From an uncultured Elusimicrobia bacterium (GTDB taxonomy: Bacteria > Elusimicrobiota > Elusimicrobia > UBA1565 > UBA9628): a stretch of 64,000 bases of DNA. The notes below the pieces were generated by a model. It saw nothing but the letters and a program-made list of their open reading frames with translations. It did not search any database and was not told the DNA's origin. Positions 1 through 7,988 of this stretch are shown in pieces. The number at the start of each line of letters is the position of its first letter. The stretch's first letter is position 1. The stretch lies in NCBI GenBank assembly GCA_903830945.1, contig CAIKVT010000058.1:139487-203486 (forward strand), read 5' to 3'. A program made the position numbers and the translations under genes.

Positions 1-1
1 G

Positions 2-247
2 CTGGCCGAGTACCTCAGCGGCCGGCTGTTGCGCAGGCCATATCCGGAGCGGATGCGGTCCTGCAACGCGCTTTGGTTCGTAGCGAGTGTGGCCGCCGCG
101 CTCTTGTATATGGCCAGCTACCTCGTTCGATGCGGTCTTGCGCCCAATGGCCTGCGTCGTCCGTTGACGCTGGCGACGATCATCCTGGTGGTTGCGTTCA
201 CTGCTTTTATGGTCCGTGAGCGCAGGCGCAAACGGCGAGTGCAATGA
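2..247 (+). CDS. C-terminal end of an unidentified membrane protein (partial)
   Basis: The reading frame is already open at base 2 and ends at TGA 245-247, so only the last 81 codons are present and the true start lies outside the window. The visible part has two hydrophobic stretches, roughly codons 25-43 and 55-70, separated by a short polar loop. It ends in a very basic tail (RERRRKRRVQ) that should stay in the cytoplasm by the positive-inside rule. I do not recognise the family. A small Tat-like reading frame starts 29 bases downstream, so the gene may lead an operon into the Lgt-family gene. Function unknown. Confidence 0.5.
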   Translation: MAEYLSGRLLRRPYPERMRSCNALWFVASVAAALLYMASYLVRCGLAPNGLRRPLTLATIILVVAFTAFMVRERRRKRRVQ

Positions 248-276
248 CCCGCGCCCCATTAGCCCGAGAGAACGGC

Positions 277-369
277 ATGAACGACCGCAGGCGGTTCTTT
301 TATGCGGCCGGTGCCGCGGCCTTACTGGTGGTCGTCGCGTTCTGGCGCCGGGACCTTTGCTCCGAATGA
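277..369 (+). CDS. 30-residue Tat-like leader peptide coupled to the Lgt-family gene
   Basis: ATG 277 to TGA 367-369 encodes 30 residues. It begins MNDRRRFFYAAGAAALLVVV, which is an Arg-Arg-x-Phe-Phe motif followed by a hydrophobic segment, as in twin-arginine signal peptides, and it stops soon after the segment. Its stop overlaps the next start as ATGA (366-369), an arrangement typical of translational coupling. A purine-rich stretch (GAGAGAACGG) precedes the ATG. It may be a tiny membrane peptide, a coupling leader that controls translation of the downstream enzyme, or the remnant of a longer exported protein. The overlap and signal-like composition argue against chance, but 30 codons is short. 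Confidence 0.4.
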   Translation: MNDRRRFFYAAGAAALLVVVAFWRRDLCSE

Positions 370-1148
370 AGCCGATCCTCCTGTCTTTTTTCAATTACGA
401 CCTGCGTTCCGCGCCGGTCTTCGCCGGGCTAGGGGCCCTGGCCGCGATGCTCTACCTGAGGTCCCGAAGGAGCGCCCTAGGTCTGACGTGGGAGGATTTC
501 TGGGGATTGCTGTTGGCCCTGATGCTGGGCGTGTTTGTGGGTGGAGTGGGGACCTACGTACTGCTTTACGGGCCGGGACCGACCGTGAACCTGGAGCGTT
601 TGCTCCGCGGGCATGTGGCGGGGGGGTCTTTTTTGGGCGTATTCGGGGGCGCGGTCGCCGCGGCCTTCTTGTTCTGCCGCCAGCGGGCGCTGGCGCTTTC
701 TCCGGTGGCGGATGCTCTGGGCTCTGCGGCAGCTTTGGGTCTTGTGTTCATGCGCGTGGGCTGTCTGCTCAATGGTTGTTGTTACGGCCGGCCTACGGGC
801 TCGTCTTGGGGCATCGTCTTTAGGGACGGGGCGAGCCGTATCCCTCATGAACTGTTGGGAGTCCCTCTTCATCCGATCCAGCTCTACGAGGCCGGAGGGG
901 CCGGGATAATTTTCCTATGGCTCCATTTCGTCGTGTCGCCACGGATGCGGAGGGGAGCGATGAAGCCAGGTTCGGGCTTTTTGTTTTGCATGTCATTTTA
1001 TGCCGTGCTGCGTTTTGTGGGCGACTTCTTCCGTGCTAGCGACCCTGGCCGCTTGGCATTCGCCGGTTTGAGTACTGCCCAGTTGTTGGTTCTGTTCATT
1101 TTGGCACTTGCGGGCGGGATCTGGTTGCGACGGCGTACGCCAATATAA
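366..1148 (+). CDS. lgt: Prolipoprotein diacylglyceryl transferase family membrane enzyme
   Basis: The 260-residue product is polytopic, with about seven hydrophobic segments. Family marks are the core GCLLNGCCYGRPTG near residues 134-147, matching the Gly-Asn-Gly-Arg-Pro signature of Lgt, and LHPIQLYE further on, matching the family HPxQLYE. Lgt transfers diacylglycerol from phosphatidylglycerol to the lipobox cysteine of prelipoproteins at the inner membrane. The window encodes several lipoproteins that would need it. The ATG at 366 is preferred over upstream in-frame starts because it overlaps the small upstream frame as ATGA and places the first membrane helix sensibly. The Cys-rich NGCC version is one of several in the family. 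Some genomes carry more than one copy, so I cannot say whether this is the housekeeping enzyme. Confidence 0.75.
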   Translation: MKPILLSFFNYDLRSAPVFAGLGALAAMLYLRSRRSALGLTWEDFWGLLLALMLGVFVGGVGTYVLLYGPGPTVNLERLLRGHVAGGSFLGVFGGAVAAAFLFCRQRALALSPVADALGSAAALGLVFMRVGCLLNGCCYGRPTGSSWGIVFRDGASRIPHELLGVPLHPIQLYEAGGAGIIFLWLHFVVSPRMRRGAMKPGSGFLFCMSFYAVLRFVGDFFRASDPGRLAFAGLSTAQLLVLFILALAGGIWLRRRTPI

Positions 1149-1174
1149 AAATTCGGTAAATTTAGATTATTCTA

Positions 1175-1203
1175 TTGCATATCGTTGAATCAGGGGCTAT
1201 ACT
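1175..1203 (+). promoter_or_regulatory. Sigma-70-type promoter of the Asn-Thr repeat protein
   Basis: TTGCAT (1175-1180) and TATACT (1198-1203) are separated by exactly 17 bases in an AT-rich gap. The next gene starts 35 bases after the -10 element and has a purine-rich ribosome site (TTGGAG). The same -35 hexamer and spacing recur before the small duplicated protein at 19331. Confidence 0.65.
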
Positions 1204-1238
1204 TTTAAAAGCTGTTTTATGGGACTTGGAGACTACAT

Positions 1239-1472
1239 ATGAAAATGAACATGTATCGGCTATTGGTCATCACGTTGTCTTTGGCCGCGTTGTCGTTTCT
1301 GGGCGTTTCATCGAGGAGCGCCAGCACCAACGCGAATACCAACACCAACACTAACACCAATACCAACACGAATACCAATACCAACACTAATAAACCCACC
1401 AGTACACCAACCAGCACACCTACCAGCGCACCCAGTAGCGGCAGCGGTGGCGGCGGCGGTTGCTGCGGTTGA
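1239..1472 (+). CDS. Small secreted low-complexity protein with Asn-Thr repeats and a Gly/Cys tail
   Basis: The 77-residue protein starts with a signal peptide (basic start, then a Leu/Ala-rich core to about residue 25). No lipobox cysteine is present, so the mature chain is probably released. The mature part is Asn-Thr repeats, then Thr-Pro/Ser spacers, then a glycine run ending Cys-Cys-Gly at the stop. Such Thr/Ser/Asn-rich chains are often flexible linkers or glycosylation targets, and the vicinal cysteines could bind metal or form a disulfide; both are guesses. The ATG at 1239 has a ribosome site and a strong promoter upstream, so the frame is very probably expressed. No family recognised. 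Confidence 0.6.
   Translation: MKMNMYRLLVITLSLAALSFLGVSSRSASTNANTNTNTNTNTNTNTNTNTNKPTSTPTSTPTSAPSSGSGGGGGCCG
1335..1388 (+). repeat. Hexanucleotide tandem repeat encoding (Asn-Thr)9
   Basis: Nine copies of a six-base unit of the form AAY-ACN run without interruption inside the small secreted protein. Third positions vary (ACC, ACT, ACG), so the array is not perfect, but it could still change length by slippage in steps of two residues without breaking the frame. Confidence 0.75.
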
Positions 1473-1586
1473 ACTAGAGCGGGTCACGATCCGGGCGCGT
1501 GCTTTTCGTTGTTGCAGAGGTCTGCTTGCGTCCGGTGCGTAAGACCGGCTTTGTGACGTCTGTTTATAGTCGCCCGGACAGGGCGG

Positions 1587-2414
1587 TTACCGTTTGTCGA
1601 GGGAGATATCCGTCATCACTTTTTGTAGTGGTGTGGTATCCTTCCCCATCATGGCCGTGACCGCGGTCGGTAGGTTGGGCTTGACATCGTCTGCTACTTT
1701 GTTGGTGATGTCAAGCATGGCGGAGTCGGTCAGCATGATCCGCTGGACTTCTTTATAGACCGGCAAAGGCGGCGGTTGCTTGAGTGCGTCGAGCATCATG
1801 TCCATGGCCACGCTCCAGGCCTCGGGCTTGGAGAGATACTTGCGGATCATGGTGCGGACTTCGGGGAGGGATGCCGTGTCCCGGGCCCATTGATAGGGGT
1901 CGCGATCGGCATCGTAGCGGCGCCTGATGGCCATATATCGGCTTAACCCGCCGAAGTCTTCATCCACTTGCCGCACGATAGGGTATTTCTCTCGGTAGCG
2001 CATGCAGATGGTGGTGAGCTTGGTCTGGTATTGCTTGAGTGTGCCGTTGTATTGGGCTAGGAACTGTTTTTCCCGATTGCGCTCTTCCGCCGAAACAGCG
2101 CCCGTTCCGGCGGGGCCGTTACCGGCGACTTGGGGGAAAGGCGCCTTGTTGATGATGAAGCCCAGGGAATCCGCAGCTGACTCCGGCTGCTCCTGCCGGC
2201 TCAGCGACGGTAGAGAGGTCTGGGCCGGTCCGGGGGCTGTCTTGAAGTTGTGCCCTGCATTGACATGCACGGCGGACGTTTCGGCGCGGCCCATCATGAA
2301 ATAGGCCGCTACGAGCATGGCGAAGGTCACCCCGGCCAGCAGGGCGGCTAAAGTCATGGCGGTGCGGTCGGGACGACCGCCCGAAGGCGGTAAGGATGGC
2401 TGATTCATAGGCAA
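1587..2414 (-). CDS. Membrane-anchored protein of unknown function
   Basis: The product is 275 residues (273 if the second Met is used). A short polar N-terminus is followed by one transmembrane helix (about residues 19-41), a low-complexity Pro/Ser/Gln linker to about residue 105, and a charged, mainly helical domain with a predicted coiled region (EERNREKQFLAQYNGTLKQY). This is the layout of a periplasmic domain held to the inner membrane. I see no catalytic motif and recognise no family. It is transcribed divergently from pgm across a 113-base gap. The gene is convergent with the Asn-Thr repeat gene, leaving 114 bases with no clear hairpin. Confidence 0.6.
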   Translation of the reverse strand: MPMNQPSLPPSGGRPDRTAMTLAALLAGVTFAMLVAAYFMMGRAETSAVHVNAGHNFKTAPGPAQTSLPSLSRQEQPESAADSLGFIINKAPFPQVAGNGPAGTGAVSAEERNREKQFLAQYNGTLKQYQTKLTTICMRYREKYPIVRQVDEDFGGLSRYMAIRRRYDADRDPYQWARDTASLPEVRTMIRKYLSKPEAWSVAMDMMLDALKQPPPLPVYKEVQRIMLTDSAMLDITNKVADDVKPNLPTAVTAMMGKDTTPLQKVMTDISLDKR

Positions 2415-2527
2415 GCTTTATTAAATTATGGCAGGCCTGTCGAGTCCTGTCAATGGTGTCTGGGCTGTAACGCGGGTTCTTCCGTTGTTGTAGAATACTG
2501 GACGCGTGACCATCTCTTGGAGGAAAC

Positions 2528-4090
2528 ATGTCTCATCCTGAAGCCGGCCGTTTGAGTCAGGAAGTCATCAACGTCCACCATTTCGCCAGAGAGTTCGATT
2601 TTCCGAGCGTCCCCCTGGAGCGCGTTAAATTTGGAACCTCCGGCCATCGCGGCCGGCTTGGGGGAGGCTTCTCTAGTCGCCACGCCGAAGCCATCGCCCA
2701 GGCCGTGGCCCGGCTCCATGCGGAGAGGGGCATCAAGGGGCCCATCCTTCTCGGCGGTGACACTCGCCTGATGAGCGCCGAGACGGCCAGGATATGCGCG
2801 GAGGTTCTTGCCGGCAACGGCTTCTCAGTCCGCCTCGCGGACATCCCTTTGCCTACACCTGTCTTTTCGTTCGAGATCATCGCTGGCCGCGCCGCGGCTT
2901 CCCTTAACGGCACCGCTTCTCACAATCCGCCCCAGGACATGGGCCTCAAGTACAATCCTTCCAGCGGTGGCCCGGCCGGAACCGAGTACACCTCGGTCAT
3001 CGAAGATTACGCTAATGAATATCTCGGAGACCCGAAGGCCATCCGCCGCATGACCTTGGCCAAGGCCAAAGCCCGGGGCCTTCTTGAAGTGCCGGACCTT
3101 GTGGGCCCCTACCTCAAGAGGCTTGTCGAGGTCGTCGACATCGATGCGCTTAAAGGCTCTGGCCTGCGCATCGGCATCCATCCCCTCGGCGGGACGTCCA
3201 TTCCTTATTATGAGGCGCTGCGTAGAGACCGGGGCTTGAAGAACCTGCGTGTCGTTGATAAGACCGTGGACCCCACCTTCGGTTTTATCCCGCGCGACCA
3301 CGACGGTCAGATCCGCATGGACCCGTCCTCGGTCTACCCCATGAAGCCGCTTTTGGACCTGGCCAGGGCCGGCAAGTACGACTTCGTCGGCGCCTCGGAC
3401 CCGGACGCGGACCGCTTCGGCGTTGCCACCAAGATCTCGGGACTGCTCACCCCGAACCAGGCCCTTTGCGTCCTCACGGCTTATCTCCTCGAACACCGTC
3501 CGGCTTGGCCTTCCAATCTTATCGTTGGTCGGACCATCGGGACCACGCATCTCTTGGACCGCATCGCGCAGGCCAATGGCCGCAAGGTCGACGAGGTTAA
3601 CGTGGGCTTTAAGTGGTACGTGGAGGGCATTCGGCACGATCGCTACATCCTGGCCGGTGAGGAGAGCGCGGGGCTCTCTATCTACCGCTGGACCGCGGAA
3701 AAGGACGGTATCCTTGCCGTGCTCCTTTTGGCCGAAGTCATGGCGCGCACGGGCAAGGACCTCCTCGAACTTTACCGGGATCTGACCGGCCGCTATGGCG
3801 ACCCGTCCTATCGCCGCGTGGACGTGGCAATTTCAGAGGTCCAGCGTCAGAAGATCAAGTCCATGAACGCGGCTTCCTGCGCTTCCTTGAAGGAACTGGC
3901 CGGTCAGAGGGTGAGCGGCGTGCGCGATACGGACGGGGTCAAGATATACCTGCAGGACTCCTGGATCTTGGCCCGGCTGTCAGGCACCGAGCCTATCGCC
4001 AAGCTCTACGGCGAGAGCTTCCAGGGGCCGGGGCACCTCCAGCGGCTGCTCAGAGAAGGCGGGGCCTTTTTCGGACTGCAAGTGAACTGA
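2528..4090 (+). CDS. pgm: Phosphoglucomutase (alpha-D-glucose-phosphate specific)
   Basis: This 520-residue enzyme interconverts glucose 1-phosphate and glucose 6-phosphate, feeding nucleotide-sugar and glycogen synthesis. It has all hallmarks of the phosphohexomutase superfamily and is closest to the E. coli Pgm type: FGTSGHRG at residues 35-42, the phosphoserine loop TASHNPPQD with Ser131, the magnesium loop DPDADR at 291-296, the sugar loop GEESAG at 377-382, and a C-terminal phosphate loop (LSGTEP). GAGG eight bases before the ATG is the ribosome site. A TAACGC/TAGAAT pair with 17 bases between them (2468-2496) may be the promoter. The product would supply UDP-glucose or dTDP-glucose for the sugar enzymes at 52.8-54.8 kb. 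Confidence 0.95.
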   Translation: MSHPEAGRLSQEVINVHHFAREFDFPSVPLERVKFGTSGHRGRLGGGFSSRHAEAIAQAVARLHAERGIKGPILLGGDTRLMSAETARICAEVLAGNGFSVRLADIPLPTPVFSFEIIAGRAAASLNGTASHNPPQDMGLKYNPSSGGPAGTEYTSVIEDYANEYLGDPKAIRRMTLAKAKARGLLEVPDLVGPYLKRLVEVVDIDALKGSGLRIGIHPLGGTSIPYYEALRRDRGLKNLRVVDKTVDPTFGFIPRDHDGQIRMDPSSVYPMKPLLDLARAGKYDFVGASDPDADRFGVATKISGLLTPNQALCVLTAYLLEHRPAWPSNLIVGRTIGTTHLLDRIAQANGRKVDEVNVGFKWYVEGIRHDRYILAGEESAGLSIYRWTAEKDGILAVLLLAEVMARTGKDLLELYRDLTGRYGDPSYRRVDVAISEVQRQKIKSMNAASCASLKELAGQRVSGVRDTDGVKIYLQDSWILARLSGTEPIAKLYGESFQGPGHLQRLLREGGAFFGLQVN

Positions 4091-4230
4091 GCAGGCCTGC
4101 GTTTTGTTCGCGTCCGGTTCGGCGCACTTAACCACCAAACCTTTCTGAGTCCTTGGTCCCGGAATTCCGTGGGCCTCATGCCATAGCCCTCTTGCCCCAA
4201 GGACTCATAACGCTGGCAGGGTTGTTGCGG

Positions 4231-4236
4231 TAAAAT
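4231..4236 (+). promoter_or_regulatory. -10-like TAAAAT nine bases before the peptidase start
   Basis: TAAAAT lies nine bases before ATG 4246 with no Shine-Dalgarno sequence between them. TAACGC lies 17 bases upstream of it, the same pair seen before pgm. This fits a leaderless or nearly leaderless transcript. Confidence 0.4.
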
Positions 4237-4245
4237 CTTCTTACC

Positions 4246-6951
4246 ATGAAGAACATCAACCGAACGCCCGCCGTTCTTATCTCTCTGGCCCTGACCCTGA
4301 CATCCGTCCCTCTGCCGGCTTTCTCGGCCGTGACGGTGCAGGCGCCGGTCTCCCGGAGTGTCGTGCCAGGAGGGATCACCGGTCTGCCCGCCAATACCGC
4401 CTCTCTGAATCTTGGCAACGGTTCTCTTGGGCCTCGGGTTTCGCTCAATCTCGGCGGGACTTTGGCCTTGCCGCAATCCCCGATCGTCACGGCCGCCCAG
4501 ACCATCGCGGCTCCGGCCGCGGTGTTCGCCGAGGGCCCCGTCGCCATCCAGGCTGCCGGGCTTGCCGCGGTCACCCCAGCGGTGTCGCAGGCCGCGGCGC
4601 CGAAGGATGAGTTGACGGATGTGGCCGCCCAGGTTTCTGCTGACTTGGTCCCGGTCCAACCCAAGAGCCTCATCGGGCGGTTGGCCTCGGCTCTTGCCGC
4701 TAAGATCAGCTTCGGCCGCGTCTTCGACAATTCCGGCGCTCCCGCGCCCGGAGCGGTCATGGGCATCCGTCCTCAGAACAAGTGGAGCCTGCCGGACGTG
4801 GTCCTAGACGAAGTGCCTTCGGCGCCGGACCCGAGGACGGCCCAGGGCGTGTTCCTGGAGAACTACGAGCTGCCCGGCGCGCTCGACACCGGTTCGGATA
4901 TCTTCAGCGTCGGTGCCACGGTCCTGCAGGCCGACCCGACTGATATGGTGAAGATCGAGCGTGCTCTGCGCGCGATGATCGACGCGGAGCCGGCCAAGTA
5001 TGGCGTGTCCAGCACGGAGCTTGCCACGGTTCACGTCAAGCGCATCGCCGGCGTGGGCCATCAGGCCGACACCATCTATGCCTACTTTCAACAGCAAAGG
5101 AACGGCTTGGTGATGCACGGCACGGGCCAGAGCTTCACTATCAAGGTCCTTCAAGGAAAGTCTGTGGTCTTGGCTTCCATGGCCAAGCTTTATCCTCAAG
5201 CGGCGGTGGATACCAATCAGCGCTTTTCCGACGACGAACTCAAGTCCAAGGCCTTGGAGCGACTTGGGCCTTCCACCAAGATCTACGGCCTGAAGGCCAG
5301 CTTCCTGGAGAAGAAGATCGTCTACGTGAATGGCGCCTGGCACGCAGCCAATATCTACATCGTGCAGGTCCCGCAGGACAATCATTCCCACGCGGTCATG
5401 ACCGCCGTGGATGTGGCCACGGGCGAAGCTTTCGCTTGGGATCCGACGACGCTGAGCCCCTCAAACAAACCCAAGGGTGCCGGGATTTCGGGCACCCTCT
5501 CCGGTAAGAGCGTGGAGCCCGGCCCGATCATGCCGGGCGTTGAGGTAAAGGAGATTCCTTTGAGTTTCCTCGCGGTCACGATCGGCGGGAAGACCTATTT
5601 GACGGACCAGAACGGCCGCTTCAAGGCCGATAAGTCTTTGAAGGTCGGTCCCGAAGGACTCAATCTGACCGCCACGCTCGCCGGCCCCCATGCCCGCGTC
5701 GAGGATGCCTCCGGCAAGACCCTCTCCGTCAATGTGACGGTCAAGCCGGGCGACGGTGATCTTCGGATCGTCTTCAATCCAAAATCCGGCCTGAACGACG
5801 AGACTGCGTTGGCTCAGGTCAGTGCCTTCCATAATGTGAATGCGGACTGGGACTTCCTGCATTCCCGTAAGCTGACCACCGAGCGCATGGACAAGGAAGC
5901 CATCGTGGTGCGCACCAACATCGACGATGAGTGCAACGCCTACTATACGCCCGGCTCGCCCAGCCTCAACTTTTTCAAGTCGAGCCAGAACTGCGTGAAC
6001 TCGTCCTACGCCACCGTGTCGCGGCATGAATATGGCCACTATTGGGATGATATGACGGGCGGCATCGTCAACGGCGGCGCCTCCGAGGGCTGGGGAGACA
6101 TGCTCTCCATGTACAGCCTCAATAATCCGGTCATCGGAGACCACTTTCTTAAGAGCCCTCGTCCGGACGCGGACGGCAAGATGATCGACTACATTCGCCA
6201 TGGCGAGAACCATTATCAGTACAACAATAATGACGAAGTGCACGACCAGGGTCAAGCCTGGATGGGCTTCGGCTGGAAGTTGCGCCAGAAGTTCATGAGC
6301 GAACTGGGCGCCGCGGCTGGAGCCGCGCTCGCTGAGAGCCTGGTCCTGCCGACCATGTTCGCCAAGGCCTCGAACATCCCGGCCATCATCGCGCAGGTGC
6401 TGCTGGCAGACATGGACGCTAACGGCAACATGCCGCATGAGGCCGATATCCGGGCTACGGCGAAGATCCACGGCATCACGCTGCCCAAGAACCCGGGCAA
6501 GATATCGGTGATCGCTCGCAATCTGACAGAGAAGACCATGGTAGCGGTGGGCTTGGTCAGCCAGGACGCAGCTCTAGAGATGTCGATGTCCAAGCAGACT
6601 GAAAAAGGTGAGAATCAGATCAGCGTCGGCGACAAGGTCCTCAATGTCATCAATGGCGTGGGATATCTGGGGAAGGTGAAGAAACTCTTCGCTGATGGCA
6701 CTGCTTTGGTGAGCTACGGCTTTGGTTGGAACGACACCTTTGCGCCTGTCTCACGCTTGGCCAAGGAAGTCTCCCGGTTCGGCGATATGAACGTCGGCGA
6801 CAAGGTCCTCAATATCGTCAATGGCACGGGATATCTTGGGAAGGTGAAGAAACTATTCGCTAATGGCATTGCCCTGGTGAGCAACGGTTTCGGCTGGAGC
6901 GACACTTTTGTGCCTGTTGCGCACTTGGTCAAGCAGGTAGGCCCGCGCTGA
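4246..6951 (+). CDS. Secreted M36/fungalysin-like zinc metallopeptidase with C-terminal repeats
   Basis: The 901-residue protein has a signal peptide (cut near AFSA, about residue 27), an Ala/Val/Pro-rich linker, and an FTP/PepSY-like propeptide at about 234-345. The catalytic domain carries HEYGH (His594, Glu595, His598) and EGWGD, with Glu614 the likely third zinc ligand, as in the gluzincins of families M4 and M36. The first His to the third ligand is 20 residues, shorter than the 24 of thermolysin. Two 50-residue repeats (794-843 and 850-899, each VGDKVLN..NG.GYLGKVKKLF) close the chain and may bind a surface or substrate. The enzyme is probably secreted and matured by propeptide removal. 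It is an AT-poor, apparently intact gene followed by a terminator. Confidence 0.8.
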   Translation: MKNINRTPAVLISLALTLTSVPLPAFSAVTVQAPVSRSVVPGGITGLPANTASLNLGNGSLGPRVSLNLGGTLALPQSPIVTAAQTIAAPAAVFAEGPVAIQAAGLAAVTPAVSQAAAPKDELTDVAAQVSADLVPVQPKSLIGRLASALAAKISFGRVFDNSGAPAPGAVMGIRPQNKWSLPDVVLDEVPSAPDPRTAQGVFLENYELPGALDTGSDIFSVGATVLQADPTDMVKIERALRAMIDAEPAKYGVSSTELATVHVKRIAGVGHQADTIYAYFQQQRNGLVMHGTGQSFTIKVLQGKSVVLASMAKLYPQAAVDTNQRFSDDELKSKALERLGPSTKIYGLKASFLEKKIVYVNGAWHAANIYIVQVPQDNHSHAVMTAVDVATGEAFAWDPTTLSPSNKPKGAGISGTLSGKSVEPGPIMPGVEVKEIPLSFLAVTIGGKTYLTDQNGRFKADKSLKVGPEGLNLTATLAGPHARVEDASGKTLSVNVTVKPGDGDLRIVFNPKSGLNDETALAQVSAFHNVNADWDFLHSRKLTTERMDKEAIVVRTNIDDECNAYYTPGSPSLNFFKSSQNCVNSSYATVSRHEYGHYWDDMTGGIVNGGASEGWGDMLSMYSLNNPVIGDHFLKSPRPDADGKMIDYIRHGENHYQYNNNDEVHDQGQAWMGFGWKLRQKFMSELGAAAGAALAESLVLPTMFAKASNIPAIIAQVLLADMDANGNMPHEADIRATAKIHGITLPKNPGKISVIARNLTEKTMVAVGLVSQDAALEMSMSKQTEKGENQISVGDKVLNVINGVGYLGKVKKLFADGTALVSYGFGWNDTFAPVSRLAKEVSRFGDMNVGDKVLNIVNGTGYLGKVKKLFANGIALVSNGFGWSDTFVPVAHLVKQVGPR
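6625..6942 (+). repeat. Two direct repeats encoding the peptidase C-terminal modules
   Basis: Bases 6625-6774 and 6793-6942 are a direct repeat with a period of 168 bases, differing at scattered, mostly silent or conservative sites. This indicates a fairly recent in-frame duplication of one 56-residue module. Confidence 0.8.
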
Positions 6952-6975
6952 TCGTATTGTCCCGATAAGAATCCG

Positions 6976-7023
6976 GCCGGGCCGATATCGCCGATCCCAG
7001 CGGTATTGGCCCGGCTGTTTTTT
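6976..7023 (+). terminator. Rho-independent terminator after the peptidase gene
   Basis: GCCGGGCC (6976-6983) pairs perfectly with GGCCCGGC (7008-7015), followed by a T-rich tract at 7016-7023. The 24-base loop is long and itself contains pairing bases. Confidence 0.7.
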
Positions 7024-7145
7024 GTGCTGAGCCCGGCGGTGCGCTATCAGCGGTTCTTTCACCAGATCCTGATAATATCACTTCCTCCGAAGGGGCCCGA
7101 GCCAGAGCCTGTCGGTTGACTCGCCAAATAACATAGACTTAGGCC

Positions 7146-7895
7146 ATGGCTATGACATGGCTTTGGGCGATTGCGAGCTTGGTCTTCGTGAGCCTGCTCT
7201 CGCTGATGGGCGTTTTTACCCTATCCCTGCGGGAGGAACGGCTCCGGGGAGTCCTTTTTCTCCTGGTGAGCTTTGCGGTGGGAGCCCTTTTCGGAGACGC
7301 CTTCCTCCATATCCTGCCCGAGGCTTTCAAGACCTTGGGTCTGGGGCCGGCGACCGGTTTCTGGGTGCTTCTGGGCATCTTGATCTTCTTCATGGGCGAG
7401 AAGGTGATCCGTTGGGGTCAGGGCAGCGCCTTCGCCCGATCCGCGGGCCTCAAACCCCTGGTCCCGCTCATCCTCATCGTCGACGGCGCGCATAATTTTA
7501 TCGACGGCATGCTTATCGGCGCCAGCTATGGCGTGAGCATCCCTATTGGGATCACGACGACCTTGGCGGTGGTCTTTCACGAGGTGCCCCATGAGATCGG
7601 CGATTTTGCCATCCTCGTGCATGGTGGGCTGAGCGTGCGGCGGGCTCTGCTGTGCAATTTTCTCTCGGCTTTGACCGCTATCCTCGGCGGCGTCGTCGCT
7701 TTACTCTTGGGCCCCGTGGTCCAGGGCTTCTCGAACGTGATCCTGCCCATCACGGCCGGTGGCTTCATCTACATCGCCGGGTCGGATCTTGTCCCGGAAC
7801 TTCAGGAGAAGGTGAGCCTGTCCTCGGCCTTCTGGCACTCCCTGCTCATCGCCGCTGGCATGGGTTTCATGGCCCTGCTCTTGCTGATCGGCTAG
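7146..7895 (+). CDS. ZIP-family divalent metal transporter
   Basis: The 249-residue protein has about eight hydrophobic segments and the ZIP (SLC39-like) signatures: DAFLHILPE (51-59), HNFIDG (116-121) in helix IV and HEVPHE (145-150) in helix V. In ZIP proteins these His, Asn and Glu residues form the binuclear metal site. It should import zinc, or possibly iron or manganese, into the cytoplasm; the substrate cannot be told from sequence. The gene stands alone between the upstream terminator and the convergent dehydrogenase gene. A second in-frame ATG two codons on is an alternative start. Confidence 0.85.
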   Translation: MAMTWLWAIASLVFVSLLSLMGVFTLSLREERLRGVLFLLVSFAVGALFGDAFLHILPEAFKTLGLGPATGFWVLLGILIFFMGEKVIRWGQGSAFARSAGLKPLVPLILIVDGAHNFIDGMLIGASYGVSIPIGITTTLAVVFHEVPHEIGDFAILVHGGLSVRRALLCNFLSALTAILGGVVALLLGPVVQGFSNVILPITAGGFIYIAGSDLVPELQEKVSLSSAFWHSLLIAAGMGFMALLLLIG

Positions 7896-7988
7896 GCGGG
7901 CGCTATCCCGTAGCCAGCGGGCAGCTTATGGACCTTGCTGCCGGGCCGGGTGTTGGCTATGGCGCCGATGACTCCAAGGCGCTCGAGC

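Noticed and set aside
192..365. Extended start for the Lgt-family protein
   Set aside because: The extra residues are not conserved-looking and overlap the small upstream frame; ATG 366 is better.
5461..6471. 336-codon minus-strand frame inside the peptidase
   Set aside because: It is antisense to the catalytic domain, where plus-strand zinc motifs are clear.
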